A stretch of 64,000 nucleotides of DNA, taken from NCBI RefSeq assembly GCF_012927115.1, contig NZ_JABBFY010000001.1, forward strand, positions 2,852,001 through 2,916,000, read 5' to 3'. Below the pieces are notes generated by a model. That model was given only the letters and a program-made list of their open reading frames with translations, was not told the DNA's origin and searched no databases. A program made the position numbers and the translations under genes. Position 1 is the stretch's first letter; each line of letters opens with the position of its first letter. Source of the stretch: Sphingomonas sp. G-3-2-10 (lineage in GTDB: Bacteria; Pseudomonadota; Alphaproteobacteria; Sphingomonadales; Sphingomonadaceae). Below, in pieces: positions 35,050-44,187 of this stretch.

Positions 35050-35262
35050 TCAGCCCTTCGCATAGCTTTCGAGGAAACCGCACCGGCCGCAGCGCCACGT
35101 CTGGATCTCATACTTCGCCTGCCGGCCGAGCTTCACCCCGAACCAGCCCTTTACCGGCGCGCCTTCGACCCAGCTGCTGACCGACTTGAGGCCCTGATTC
35201 TCTTCGAGCATGAAGCCCTGGACCATCGAACCCTGGCATTTGGGGCATGTGTTCGTACGCAT
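35050..35262 (-). CDS. Zinc-ribbon protein, 70 residues
   Basis: A 70-residue protein with a zinc ribbon made of CPKC (Cys6, Cys9) and CGRC (Cys58, Cys61). The middle holds EGAPVKGWFGVKLGR and EIQTWRCGRCGFLE, a pattern of small PF20097-type ribbons found widely and of unknown role. It starts one base after the RHH gene ends, so both are on one transcript with the SPFH gene. It may bind a partner or nucleic acid; no direct evidence. Confidence 0.72.
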   Translation of the reverse strand: MRTNTCPKCQGSMVQGFMLEENQGLKSVSSWVEGAPVKGWFGVKLGRQAKYEIQTWRCGRCGFLESYAKG

Positions 35263-35263
35263 T

Positions 35264-35473
35264 TCATTCGTCCTTGCTATCCTTGGGCGGACGCCCGCGC
35301 TTCGCCCGGACCGGGTCCGCCAGCTTCACGCCGCGCTTGCCCAGCGCCTCGCGCAGCAGGCATTCGACCTGGGCGTTGACGCTGCGCAGATCGGTCGCCG
35401 CCGACCGCTCGATCGCCGCGTAGAGCGCGGGATCGAGGCGGAGCGGAAACGCCTTCTTGGGGGGAGCCGACAC
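35264..35473 (-). CDS. Arc-like ribbon-helix-helix DNA-binding protein
   Basis: A 69-residue protein with KAFPLRLDPALYAAIERSAA then SVNAQVECLLREAL, the beta-alpha-alpha plan of Arc/MetJ-type ribbon-helix-helix repressors, followed by a basic tail with RGRPPK, an AT-hook-like motif. It lies ten bases after the SPFH stop, in the same operon. RHH dimers bind short repeats, often in their own promoter; the two copies of ATATCGT upstream of the SPFH gene are good candidates. No toxin gene is adjacent, so it is not obviously part of a toxin-antitoxin pair. Confidence 0.78.
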   Translation of the reverse strand: MSAPPKKAFPLRLDPALYAAIERSAATDLRSVNAQVECLLREALGKRGVKLADPVRAKRGRPPKDSKDE

Positions 35474-35483
35474 GCCAGCCGCC

Positions 35484-36392
35484 TTACTGGTACAGCGACC
35501 CTGCGTTGACGATCGGCTGGGTGTCGCGCTCGCCGCACAGCACCACCATCAGGTTGGACACCATCGCCGCGCGGCGTTCGTCGTCGAGCTCGACGACATT
35601 CTTCGCGCTGAGCTGGTCGAGCGCCATCTCGACCATGCCGACCGCGCCTTCGACCAGGGTCTGGCGCGCCGCGACCACCGCCTGCGCCTGCTGACGCCGC
35701 AGCATCGCGCCGGCAATCTCCTGCGCATAGGCAAGGTGCGTGAAGCCGCATTCGTCGACGGTGATGCCCGCCACCTTCAGCCGCTCGATCAGTTCGAGGC
35801 GCAGTTCCGCACCCACCTGATCGTGGTTGCCGCGCAGCGTGACTTCCTGATGTTCGAAATCGTCATAGGGATAGCGCGAGCCGATGGTGCGGACTGCCGC
35901 TTCGATCTGGACGTTCACGAATGCCTTGTAATCGTCGACGTCGAACAGCGCCTGCGCCGAGTCCGTCACGCGCCACACCACCTGCGCCGCCATCTCGATG
36001 GGGTTGCCGCGCAGATCGTTCACCTTGATCCGTTCGGAGATGATGTTGTTGGCGCGGACCGACAGCTTCTTCTTGATCATCCACGGCCAGGTCCAGCGCA
36101 GGCCGGTGGTGCGATCGGTGCCCTTATAGTCGCCGAACAGGGTGATCACGACCGCCTGGTTGGGCTGGAGCAGGTAGAAGCCGATCGCGATGAACGCGAA
36201 AGCGATGCTGCCCACCACCAGCGTGATGCCGGCCGCCGCATCCATATTCCGCTGCGCCGCCCAGATGCCGAAGGCCGGACCGCCGACGAGGATCACGAGC
36301 AGCAGGATCAGCATTCCATAGCCGCTGGCGGTGCTCGCGGAACTCTCGCTGCTCTGCCGGAGCGCGGGGCCGCCGCTCTTGATGTCGCTCAT
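35484..36392 (-). CDS. SPFH/band-7 domain membrane protein
   Basis: A 302-residue SPFH-domain protein. Two hydrophobic helices (about 27-45 and 52-75) are followed by the domain: YLLQPNQAVVITLFGDYKGT, GLRWTWPWMIKKKLSVRAN, and further on GITVDECGFTHLAYAQEIAG and LRRQQAQAVVAARQTLVEG. SPFH proteins form large membrane rings that hold proteases or define microdomains. Here the partners are an RHH regulator and a zinc-ribbon protein downstream. Start ATG 36392 follows GGGAGG. Its promoter should lie in the AT-rich bases 36393-36440. Confidence 0.9.
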   Translation of the reverse strand: MSDIKSGGPALRQSSESSASTASGYGMLILLLVILVGGPAFGIWAAQRNMDAAAGITLVVGSIAFAFIAIGFYLLQPNQAVVITLFGDYKGTDRTTGLRWTWPWMIKKKLSVRANNIISERIKVNDLRGNPIEMAAQVVWRVTDSAQALFDVDDYKAFVNVQIEAAVRTIGSRYPYDDFEHQEVTLRGNHDQVGAELRLELIERLKVAGITVDECGFTHLAYAQEIAGAMLRRQQAQAVVAARQTLVEGAVGMVEMALDQLSAKNVVELDDERRAAMVSNLMVVLCGERDTQPIVNAGSLYQ

Positions 36393-36412
36393 TCTTACCT
36401 CCCGAAATTATG

Positions 36413-36430
36413 ATATCGTATTTATATCGT
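36413..36430 (-). promoter_or_regulatory. Helically phased direct repeat (operator candidate) upstream of the SPFH/RHH operon
   Basis: ATATCGT occurs at 36413-36419 and 36424-36430, spacing 11 bases, so both copies face the same side of DNA. It is the most AT-rich spot of the region, 21-38 bases upstream of the SPFH start on the minus strand. The RHH protein encoded in this operon is a natural candidate to bind it. Confidence 0.45.
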
Positions 36431-36455
36431 TCCGGGTGACGGTCAAGCGGAATCG

Positions 36456-36490
36456 AAAAGGCCGCCGGAGCGGGTGCTCCGACGGCCTTC
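36456..36490 (-). terminator. Intrinsic terminator after pal
   Basis: Stem 36458-36471 pairs with 36476-36489 (14 pairs with one mismatch or wobble, core GGCC) and a four-base loop; on the minus strand it is followed by four T. It lies 22 bases beyond the pal stop and ends the tol-pal operon. Confidence 0.8.
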
Positions 36491-36511
36491 GATTCAGGTC
36501 CGGAGACCGGA

Positions 36512-37018
36512 TCAGTTGATGACGATGGTCACCGCGCGGCGGTTGGCCGCCCAGCTGCGTTCGTCCGAACCCAGCGCCAGCGGGCGCTCCTTGCCGTAGC
36601 TGATCGTGCTGATCCGGCTCGGCGAGACGCCGCGCGCGGCGAGATAGTTCTTCGCGGCATTGGCGCGGCGATCGCCCAGCGCGAGGTTGTACTCGCGGGT
36701 GCCGCGCTCGTCGCAATGGCCTTCGAGCGTCACGCGGGCCTGCGGGTTCGCCACCAGCCAGCGCGCCTGGCTGTCGAGGATCGAGCGCGCTTCGGGATCG
36801 ATGTCATACTGATCCAGCGCGAAATGGATCGTGTCGCTGCTCACTTCGCGCTTGAAGCGCTCGTTCAGCGGACCGGCGATGTCGTCGCCATTGCCGCCAT
36901 TGTCGACGACAGGGCCTTCCTCGCTCGGCGGCACCACCGTTACCGGGGGCTTCTTGGTGCAGGCTGAAGTCGCGATCAGCGCTGCGCCGAGCATCATGCT
37001 GGTCAGGATTTTGGCCAT
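36512..37018 (-). CDS. pal: Peptidoglycan-associated lipoprotein Pal
   Basis: A 168-residue outer-membrane lipoprotein that binds peptidoglycan and TolB. The lipobox ends TSAC with Cys20; a Pro/Gly linker follows, and residues about 60-168 are an OmpA-like domain with IHFALDQYDIDPEA, TLEGHCDERGTREYNLALG and RRANAAKNYLAARGV, the Asp and Arg of which bind meso-diaminopimelate. ATG 37018 follows GAGGAG. It is the last gene of the ybgC-tolQRAB-pal operon, with a terminator downstream. Confidence 0.96.
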   Translation of the reverse strand: MAKILTSMMLGAALIATSACTKKPPVTVVPPSEEGPVVDNGGNGDDIAGPLNERFKREVSSDTIHFALDQYDIDPEARSILDSQARWLVANPQARVTLEGHCDERGTREYNLALGDRRANAAKNYLAARGVSPSRISTISYGKERPLALGSDERSWAANRRAVTIVIN

Positions 37019-37087
37019 GTTGGTCTCCTCATTGGCTATTGTCACAAGCCCGTCCGCGCCGGGCATAGCATGGATTGCTGTAACGTT

Positions 37088-38467
37088 TCAGGGGCGAATC
37101 GGTCCCCAACTGGGATCGGAGCCGTCCAGCGGGGTCGGAATCTTGCGCGAGTGGCCCGCATTGACGTCGACCGACCACAGATCCGGACGGCCCGAACCCT
37201 GTGCCGAACGGAAGAACATCAGCACGCGGCCATTGGGCGCCCAGCTCGGCCCCTCGTCGCCCCAGCTGTTGGTCAGCAGCTTCTCCCCGCTACCGCCCGG
37301 GCTCATCACGCCGATGCGGAACGCGCCGCCGCCCATCTTGGTGAAGGCGATCAGATCGCCGCGCGGGCTCCATGCCGGGGTGCCGTAATTGCCGCCGCCG
37401 AAGCTGATCCGGTTCTGGTTCGAGCCATCGGCATTCATCACGTAGAGCTGCTGGCGGCCGCCGCGATCGCTTTCGAACACGATCCTGTTGCCATCGGGCG
37501 AATAGCTGCCGCCGGTATCGATGCCCGGGGCGGTGGTCAGCCGCTGCGGCGTGCCGCCCCCGCCCGAACCGACGCGATAGAGATCGACATTGCCGTTGAC
37601 CGCCATCGAGAACAGCACCCAGCGCCCGTCCGGCGAGAAGCGCGGCGCGAAGTTGAGGTTCACGTTAGACGCCACGAGATGCGAACGGCGCGTGCCCATC
37701 GTGTAGATGTAGATCGCCGGCTTGCGCTGCTCGTAGCTCATATAGACGATCTTGCTCTGGTCCGGCGAGAAGCGCGGGGTGAGCACGATCGTCTGGCCAT
37801 TGGTCAGGAAGCGGTGGTTCGCGCCGTCCTGATCCATGATTGCCAGCTGCTTGATGCGGCGGTTCTTGGGCCCGCGCTCGGCGACATAGACGACCTGGCT
37901 GTCGAAATAGGGGCCGTCGCCGGTGAGGCGCGCATAGATGGCGTCGGCGCATTTGTGGCCGGCGCGGCGCCATTCGCCCGGCGATACGACAAAGCCTTCG
38001 CGGATCAGCTCGCGCCGCGACGCCACGTCATAGACATAGCAGCCCACGGTCAGCGTGCCGTTGCCATTGGCGCGGACATAGCCCTGCACCAGCGCCTGCG
38101 AGGCATAGGCGCCCCAGCTTTCGTAGTCGGGCGTGTTGACTTCGGAATAGGCGATCGGCCGCGCCGCGGTCGGCCCGACGGTCTTGAAGATGCCGGTGTT
38201 GCGCAGATCGTCGTCGATGATCTTGGAGAGCTGGCGGCCAAGCTCGTCGGTGGTGCCGGCGGGCGTCGAGGCCGACTGGTTGGTCGGCATCACCGGGATG
38301 ATGATCGGGAGTTCGCTGCGCTGGCCGCCACGCAGATCGATGATCGGCCCCTCGTCGTCCTCACCCGGCGTCGGCGTGGGCGTCGCGACGGGCGCGGGAG
38401 GCGTCTGGGCGTTCGCCACGCCGGACCATGCGACAAGCGCCGCGCCGATCAGCAAGAGTTTCCGCAT
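37088..38467 (-). CDS. tolB: Tol-Pal system protein TolB
   Basis: A 459-residue periplasmic protein; signal peptide at the N-terminus (ending VANA). The N-terminal domain contacts TolA, and the C-terminal six-bladed propeller, with repeats such as RFSPDGRWVLFSMAVNGN and YSPDGNRIVFESDRGG, binds Pal. I place the start at ATG 38467 because GGAG lies six bases before it; ATG 38470 or GTG 38476 differ by one to three residues. It follows tolA by 13 bases and precedes pal by 69. The role is energy transfer to Pal to constrict the outer membrane at division. Confidence 0.96.
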   Translation of the reverse strand: MRKLLLIGAALVAWSGVANAQTPPAPVATPTPTPGEDDEGPIIDLRGGQRSELPIIIPVMPTNQSASTPAGTTDELGRQLSKIIDDDLRNTGIFKTVGPTAARPIAYSEVNTPDYESWGAYASQALVQGYVRANGNGTLTVGCYVYDVASRRELIREGFVVSPGEWRRAGHKCADAIYARLTGDGPYFDSQVVYVAERGPKNRRIKQLAIMDQDGANHRFLTNGQTIVLTPRFSPDQSKIVYMSYEQRKPAIYIYTMGTRRSHLVASNVNLNFAPRFSPDGRWVLFSMAVNGNVDLYRVGSGGGGTPQRLTTAPGIDTGGSYSPDGNRIVFESDRGGRQQLYVMNADGSNQNRISFGGGNYGTPAWSPRGDLIAFTKMGGGAFRIGVMSPGGSGEKLLTNSWGDEGPSWAPNGRVLMFFRSAQGSGRPDLWSVDVNAGHSRKIPTPLDGSDPSWGPIRP

Positions 38468-38480
38468 CATCTTCTCCACT

Positions 38481-39278
38481 TCAACTCGACAATTGGTACC
38501 GGAAGGTCAGGCTCTTCCAGCCACCTTTTACATCATACAGGTCCGCCGGAAGCCCGCGCAGCGGCGTGCAGCCCTTGAACACGGCCTCGACCGCATCGTC
38601 GACGCGCGTCACGTAACGCTGGTTCCCGTCGTTGACCCCTTCGTGGCGCAGGATGCGAACGCTCTCCAGCGCGCCGTTCGGCTTCAGCCGGAGCTGGACG
38701 ATCGCGACGATCGATTCGGCTTCGGCGGCGGGGATATTCTGACGGTCGGCGCAGGGCTGGACCTGACGCTTCACCGCCGACAGGAAATTGGCCTGCTCCG
38801 CGCCGGTTGCCGAGGCTTGCGAACGGTCGCCCTTGCCATTGGTCTTTTCCTCCGCCGGACCGGACACGTCGAGACCGGCAAGGCCGCTGGTGTCGCGCTT
38901 GTTGTTCGGCTTTTGGTTCGGCTTGCTCGACGCGTTCGCGCTGTTCGGCGGGCGCGGGGTCGACTTGGGCTGCGGCTCGGGCTTCGCCGCAGGCTTGGGC
39001 GGCTGCGGCTTGGGCTCGGGCTCCGGTTCGGAATCGGGCGGCGCGATCTCGGTATCGTCGGGCGTGGCTTCCTCGCCGGCCTTGGGCGCAGGCGGCTCGT
39101 CGCTGGGATCGGGCGCGGCGCTGACCATGCCGATCTCGTCGGTCAGCGTGACCTGAATCGGATCGTTACGCGGCGTCTCGTCCTCCTCGCGCCCGGCGAA
39201 GAAGATGACGAGCGCCAGCAGTCCCACATGACCGACGATCGCGGCCGCGAGGCCGCCCCATTCCGATGAGCGGATCAG
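38481..39278 (-). CDS. tolA: TolA/TonB-type energy-coupling protein, probable CTG start
   Basis: A 265-residue protein: one membrane helix (GLAAAIVGHVGLLALVIFF), then a long Pro/Glu/Lys-rich linker (about 50-120), then a C-terminal domain with NFLSAVKRQVQPC and RLKPNGALESVRILRHEG. Position in the operon makes it TolA, which spans the periplasm and links TolQR to TolB and Pal. No in-frame ATG, GTG or TTG lies before the helix; GTG 39227 would cut it in half. CTG 39278 sits four bases after GGAGGG, a strong site. The alternative is a one-base loss in GGG just upstream, where an out-of-frame ATG overlaps the tolR stop. Confidence 0.85.
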   Translation of the reverse strand: MIRSSEWGGLAAAIVGHVGLLALVIFFAGREEDETPRNDPIQVTLTDEIGMVSAAPDPSDEPPAPKAGEEATPDDTEIAPPDSEPEPEPKPQPPKPAAKPEPQPKSTPRPPNSANASSKPNQKPNNKRDTSGLAGLDVSGPAEEKTNGKGDRSQASATGAEQANFLSAVKRQVQPCADRQNIPAAEAESIVAIVQLRLKPNGALESVRILRHEGVNDGNQRYVTRVDDAVEAVFKGCTPLRGLPADLYDVKGGWKSLTFRYQLSS

Positions 39279-39291
39279 GTCACCCTCCGCA

Positions 39292-39747
<456 letters not shown>

Positions 39748-39753
39748 CGCGGC

Positions 39754-40440
39754 TTACGCCTCCAGCTCGAGCCGGCGGCTGAGCGTCGCGTGGAAGCCGT
39801 CGGCGAAGCGGTTCAGCCGCTGCTCGACGCGATTGATGCGGTGGCTGAACGCATTGTAGGCGATGACCGCAGGGATCGCGGCGGCAAGGCCGATCGCGGT
39901 GGCGAACAGCGCCTCGGCAATGCCCGGCGCCACGGCCGTGATCGACGAGCTTTCGGTCGCCACGATCTTGGTGAAGCTGTTCATGATGCCGACCACCGTG
40001 CCGAACAGGCCGACGAACGGCGCGACCGAGCCGACCGTGGCGAGGAAGTTCAGCCGGTCGGCCAGGCGATCGATTTCGTTGGCGATCGTCGCGCCCATCG
40101 CGGTCGCGAGACGCTCACGCGTGCCCTCACGGTCGATCGCCTTGCCCGAAGTCGAGCGGCGCCATTCGGTGACGCCCGCCGAGAAGACGCGCGCGATCGG
40201 CTGATCCCGGCCGGCGACGCGGCGGTGGAACTCGTCGATATCGTCGGCTTCGCGATATTCGCCCTCGAACTTGTCGATCGCCTTGCGCACGCCGCTGATG
40301 CGGAATCCGAAGCTGATCGTGATCGCCCAGCTCCACAGGCTGGCGAGGAACAACCCCGCCATAACCAGTTTCACGATCCAGTGCGCCTGTACGATGAGAC
40401 CGACAAGCGACGTCGGATCGGCGTTGGTCAGAAAATCCAT
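39754..40440 (-). CDS. tolQ: Tol-Pal system protein TolQ
   Basis: A 228-residue inner-membrane proton channel of the TolQ/ExbB/MotA family with three helices. It shows ATVGSVAPFVGLFGTVVGIM and GIAEALFATAIGLAAAIPAV, which carry the conserved residues of the channel. ATG 40440 is seven bases beyond the YbgC stop. It begins the motor genes; YbgC thioesterase lies just before it, the usual operon order. It could also serve the solitary ExbD at 15579, but the TolR here is its natural partner. Confidence 0.96.
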   Translation of the reverse strand: MDFLTNADPTSLVGLIVQAHWIVKLVMAGLFLASLWSWAITISFGFRISGVRKAIDKFEGEYREADDIDEFHRRVAGRDQPIARVFSAGVTEWRRSTSGKAIDREGTRERLATAMGATIANEIDRLADRLNFLATVGSVAPFVGLFGTVVGIMNSFTKIVATESSSITAVAPGIAEALFATAIGLAAAIPAVIAYNAFSHRINRVEQRLNRFADGFHATLSRRLELEA

Positions 40441-40447
40441 ATCCGGC

Positions 40448-40906
40448 TCAGTTTCCCTTGCACACCAGTGGCGTGAATGCCGCCATCCATTCGGATGGCT
40501 GCCGCCGGGGACGCCCGGCCGGGGTGACAAATGCCGCCTCGACCTCCGCTTCCGCCACTATGGTACCCTCGCGCATGACTCGTTGATGAATATCCACCGA
40601 AGCGGCGCGCAAACGCTTCAGATGGCTGACGACCGTGAGTTCGTCGCCGAGACGGGCCGGCGCGCGGTATTTGAGGGACAGCGAGGCGATTGCATACGCA
40701 CCCTCGCCAGCCTCGAACGCCGCGCGCTGATCGATCCCGGCAGCCAGCAGCATATCGGAGCGGGCGCGCTCCATGAACCGCAGATAATTGGCGTGATAGA
40801 CGACCCCGGTCAGGTCGGTGTCCTCGAAATAGACACGCAGGACAAAATGATGCTCGTGGCCGACGAAGCGGCCTAACGCCGACAGGGTCGCTTGCAAGCT
40901 GTCCAT
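40448..40906 (-). CDS. ybgC: YbgC-type acyl-CoA thioesterase of the Tol-Pal cluster
   Basis: A 152-residue hotdog thioesterase, YbgC family. VYFEDTDLTGVVYHANYLRF carries the active-site Asp and the usual Tyr-His-Ala-Asn-Tyr; SLKYRAPARLGDELTV and HQRVMREGTIVAEAEVEA follow. YbgC acts on short acyl-CoA and is regularly the first gene of the tol operon. ATG 40906 gives a normal length; more distant Mets in frame would overlap the divergent ABC gene. The divergent intergenic region of 85 bases must carry the tol promoter. Confidence 0.92.
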   Translation of the reverse strand: MDSLQATLSALGRFVGHEHHFVLRVYFEDTDLTGVVYHANYLRFMERARSDMLLAAGIDQRAAFEAGEGAYAIASLSLKYRAPARLGDELTVVSHLKRLRAASVDIHQRVMREGTIVAEAEVEAAFVTPAGRPRRQPSEWMAAFTPLVCKGN

Positions 40907-40991
40907 CGCAGGGGCCGTAGCCCACGGGGCCGCGATGGGGAACCCCGTTCGCCCTCTGGACGAAGCCGCATCCATCTCTAGTCTGGCACGG

Positions 40992-41732
40992 ATGACCGCA
41001 CCCGCGCTTCGTATCACCGGCCTCCGCAAATCCTTCGATCGACCCGTCATCGCGGGTCTCGATCTCGAAGTCCGCGCGGGCGAACTCTATGCCCTGCTCG
41101 GCCCCAATGGCGCGGGCAAGACCACGACGCTGCGCATGGCGGTGGGGCTGACCGAGCCCGATGGCGGGCGGATCGAGATTTACGGCGTCGATGCGCGGCG
41201 CGACCCACTGGCGGCGCGGGCGATTACGGCGTGGCTGCCCGACGATCCGATGATCTACGACAAGCTGACGCCGTCGGAATATCTCGGCTTCGTCGCGGGG
41301 CTGTGGCGCATCCCGCCTACCGTCGCCGCGCCCGAAGCCGAGCGCCTGCTCAAATGGCTCGAGCTGTGGGACGTGCGCGACGATCGGTGCGAGGGCTTTT
41401 CGCGCGGCATGAAGCAGAAGGTCGCGCTGGCCGGGGCGCTGATCCACGATCCGCAACTGCTCATCCTCGACGAGCCGCTGACCGGCCTCGACGCAGCGAT
41501 GGCGCGGAGCGTGAAGGACGCGCTGCGCGCGGCGGTGGACAGCGGCAAGACGGTGATCGTCACCACCCACATCCTCGACGTGGCCGAGCGGCTGGCCGAC
41601 CGGATCGGGATCATCGCTGGCGGCAAGCTGCTGGCCGAAGGCACGCTCGACCAGCTGCGCGAACAGGCCGGGTCGGATGACATGACCCTCGAGGACACCT
41701 TCATCCGCCTGACCACGCCCACCGCCGCATGA
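40992..41732 (+). CDS. ABC transporter ATP-binding protein
   Basis: A 246-residue ABC ATPase of the export type. Walker A GPNGAGKT is at residues 37-44; the signature is FSRGMKQKVALAGALIHDP (LSGGQ-like with Arg and Met); Walker B is LLILDEPLTGLD, and the switch His is in VTTHILD. The protein is most like ABC-2 exporter subunits of the CcmA/multidrug class. Its TGA overlaps the start of the permease gene (ATGA, 41729-41732), so they form one transporter. Confidence 0.92.
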   Translation: MTAPALRITGLRKSFDRPVIAGLDLEVRAGELYALLGPNGAGKTTTLRMAVGLTEPDGGRIEIYGVDARRDPLAARAITAWLPDDPMIYDKLTPSEYLGFVAGLWRIPPTVAAPEAERLLKWLELWDVRDDRCEGFSRGMKQKVALAGALIHDPQLLILDEPLTGLDAAMARSVKDALRAAVDSGKTVIVTTHILDVAERLADRIGIIAGGKLLAEGTLDQLREQAGSDDMTLEDTFIRLTTPTAA

Positions 41733-43171
41733 TCGGCTGGCTGATGCAGCGCATGGCGCCGGGGGGCTTTGTCTGGCTGACGCTCAACGAGCTTCGCCTG
41801 GCGATGCTCGCCTATCAGCGTAAGGACTGGCAAGCCGCGCTCGCCTATGTATTCCTGATCCTGTGGACACTGATCGGCATCGTGATCGCGCTGGCCATGC
41901 GCGGCGTTCCGATCGACGGCGGCCCCTTCACCCGCGCAATCGTGCTGCTGGTATCGGCCTGGCTCTTCACGCTGATGGTCACGCAGGCGATCGTCACCAG
42001 CCAGCGCACCTTGTACGAGGCAGGCGATCTCGACCTGCTCTTTTCCGCACCGCTTCCCCCGCGCACCGTGATCGCAGCGAAGCTGGCCGGGATCACCGGC
42101 TCGATCCTGCTGACCTATGCCGTGATCCTGCTGCCGATCGTATTGCCGATGGCGCTGCTGGGCCATGCCGAGCTGCTCGGCGCGGTCGCGCTGCTGGTGG
42201 CCCTCGCGCTGTTCGGCGCCTGTTCCGGGCTGGCCATAACCCTTGCACTGGCCCGGGTCGCCGGTCCCCGCGCCGCGCGCACCGTCGGCCAGATCGCAGC
42301 CGCATTGTCCGGCGGCGCGGCGTTCCTCACCGTCCAGATCTACAACAACCGCAATCGCGACGAAGGCGGCATCGACCTTCTGTTCCAGCAGATCGAGCGG
42401 ACCGGACTGGTCGATAGCGGCCCCGGCGCCTGGCCGGGTCAGGCGGCGCTGGGCGATCCGATCGCAATCCTGCTGCTCTTCGGCGGCGCGGCGCTGGTCT
42501 TCGCCTTCACGGCCTGGGCGATGCAGACCCTGTTCCTTTCCAGCTATCGCGCGGGAGGAATGCGCCTTTCGGGACGCACCCGCCCGGCGACCGGACGGAT
42601 CGCCCGCCATTTCCGCACCGGACTGTTCGCGACGATCTTCGCCAAGGAATGGCGGCTGCTTGCCCGCGATCCGGCGCTGACATTTCAGATATTGCTACGC
42701 CTCGTCTATCTCGCGCCGATATTCCTTATCGGCATGCAGAGCGACGGCGCGATCCCGCTCGCGCCCTCTTTCGCATTCGTCAGCGTCATCGTCGCCGGGC
42801 AAGTGGCGAGCAGCCTCGCCTGGCTTGCCGCGGCGGCGGAGGATTCGCCCGATCTCATCAGCGCCGCTCCGGTCACGAAGGACGATGTCGACAATGCCAA
42901 GCTGCTTGCGGCGCTGGCGATGTCGGCACCGGTCGTATTGCTGCTGCCGATCGTCATCGCGTTCGAAACGATCCCCGGCGCGCTGGTCACGATCGCCATC
43001 ACCGCGCTGGCCGGATGGCTGACCGGCTATCTGGAAGTGAGCAACGCCACGCCCGCGCCGCGATCGACCTTTCAGCGCCGGTCGCAGGGGTCCTTCGTCA
43101 TGGCGATCTTCAACTTCGTCATCAGCGGCTTTCTGGGCGCGGTCGCCGGCGTCGCCGTCTATTTCCTCTAG
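41729..43171 (+). CDS. ABC-2-type transporter permease
   Basis: A 480-residue inner-membrane permease with about twelve hydrophobic segments, unusually long, as if two ABC-2 permease units were fused. Segments such as [19 protein letters not shown] and [20 protein letters not shown] mark the two halves and the loops that touch the ATPase. It pairs with the ATPase gene just upstream; substrate unknown. Its TAG shares CTAG (43168-43171) with the stop of ruvB on the other strand. Confidence 0.82.
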   Translation: MIGWLMQRMAPGGFVWLTLNELRLAMLAYQRKDWQAALAYVFLILWTLIGIVIALAMRGVPIDGGPFTRAIVLLVSAWLFTLMVTQAIVTSQRTLYEAGDLDLLFSAPLPPRTVIAAKLAGITGSILLTYAVILLPIVLPMALLGHAELLGAVALLVALALFGACSGLAITLALARVAGPRAARTVGQIAAALSGGAAFLTVQIYNNRNRDEGGIDLLFQQIERTGLVDSGPGAWPGQAALGDPIAILLLFGGAALVFAFTAWAMQTLFLSSYRAGGMRLSGRTRPATGRIARHFRTGLFATIFAKEWRLLARDPALTFQILLRLVYLAPIFLIGMQSDGAIPLAPSFAFVSVIVAGQVASSLAWLAAAAEDSPDLISAAPVTKDDVDNAKLLAALAMSAPVVLLLPIVIAFETIPGALVTIAITALAGWLTGYLEVSNATPAPRSTFQRRSQGSFVMAIFNFVISGFLGAVAGVAVYFL

Positions 43172-44187
43172 TCGAACAGCCCGTCCTGCGCGTTGGCGGG
43201 CGGATCGAGGCCGAGATGCTTCCACGCCATGCCGTTGAGGCAGCGGCCGCGCGCGGTGCGGGCGATCATGCCGATCTGGATCAGGTACGGCTCGATCACT
43301 TCCTCGATCGTGTCGCGCGGTTCGGACAGGCCCGCGGCGAGCGTCTCCACACCCACCGGGCCGCCGCGATAGATGTCGGCAATCATCATCAGATAGCGCC
43401 GGTCCATCGCGTCGAGGCCCAACGCATCGACTTCGAGCCGGGTCAGCGCAGCGTCCGCGACCTTCGCATGCACCGTCGCTTCGCCGAGTACCGTCGCGAA
43501 ATCGCGCACCCGGCGCAGCAGGCGGCCGGCGATGCGCGGGGTACCGCGCGAGCGCCGCGCGATCTCGCGCGCGCCATCCTCCGCCACATGCAGATCGAGC
43601 AGGCGCGCGGCGCGGCTGACGACCTTTTCGAGTTCGTCCACCGTGTAGAAATTGAGGCGGACGGGAATGCCGAACCGGTCGCGGAGCGGCTGAGTGAGCA
43701 GACCCTGCCGCGTGGTCGCGCCGACAAGGGTGAAGCGCGGCAGATCGATCCGCACGCTCCGGGCGGATGGCCCTTCGCCGATCATCAGATCCAGCGCGCG
43801 ATCCTCCATCGCGGGATACAGCACTTCCTCGACCTGCGGTGCGAGGCGGTGGATCTCGTCGATGAAGAGGACGTCGCCATCCTCGAGATTGGTCAGCAGC
43901 GCCGCGAGATCGCCCGACTTGGCGATGACCGGGCCGGAAGTGGCGCGGAACCCCACGCCCATCTCGCGCGCGATGATCTGCGCCAGCGTGGTCTTGCCGA
44001 GCCCGGGCGGGCCGAAGAAGAGGACATGATCGAGCGCTTCGCCACGCGACCGCGCCGCCTGAATGAAGACGCGCAGATTCTCTCGCGCCGCCTTCTGCCC
44101 GACGAACTCGTCGAGGAGCTTGGGGCGCAGGGCTGCGTCCACGTCATCGGCGCGGCGCTCTGGGGCGAGGATGCGGTCGTCGGTCAC
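43168..44187 (-). CDS. ruvB: Holliday junction branch-migration ATPase RuvB
   Basis: A 339-residue AAA+ ATPase that drives branch migration with RuvA. It contains [11 protein letters not shown], Walker [13 protein letters not shown] (residues 59-66 for GxxGxGKT), [20 protein letters not shown], the [13 protein letters not shown] block ([19 protein letters not shown]) and a C-terminal winged helix. The start is GTG 44187 with GGGAG six bases before; it overlaps the stop of the upstream zinc-ribbon gene as GTGA. It is the last gene of ruvA-x-ruvB. Confidence 0.96.
   Translation of the reverse strand: MTDDRILAPERRADDVDAALRPKLLDEFVGQKAARENLRVFIQAARSRGEALDHVLFFGPPGLGKTTLAQIIAREMGVGFRATSGPVIAKSGDLAALLTNLEDGDVLFIDEIHRLAPQVEEVLYPAMEDRALDLMIGEGPSARSVRIDLPRFTLVGATTRQGLLTQPLRDRFGIPVRLNFYTVDELEKVVSRAARLLDLHVAEDGAREIARRSRGTPRIAGRLLRRVRDFATVLGEATVHAKVADAALTRLEVDALGLDAMDRRYLMMIADIYRGGPVGVETLAAGLSEPRDTIEEVIEPYLIQIGMIARTARGRCLNGMAWKHLGLDPPANAQDGLFD

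Noticed and set aside
35264..35473. RHH gene as antitoxin of a toxin-antitoxin pair
   Set aside because: No small toxin such as a RelE or PIN protein is adjacent; neighbours are SPFH and a zinc ribbon.
38481..39227. tolA start at GTG 39227
   Set aside because: It would begin in the middle of the only membrane helix and has no ribosome site; CTG 39278 fits better.
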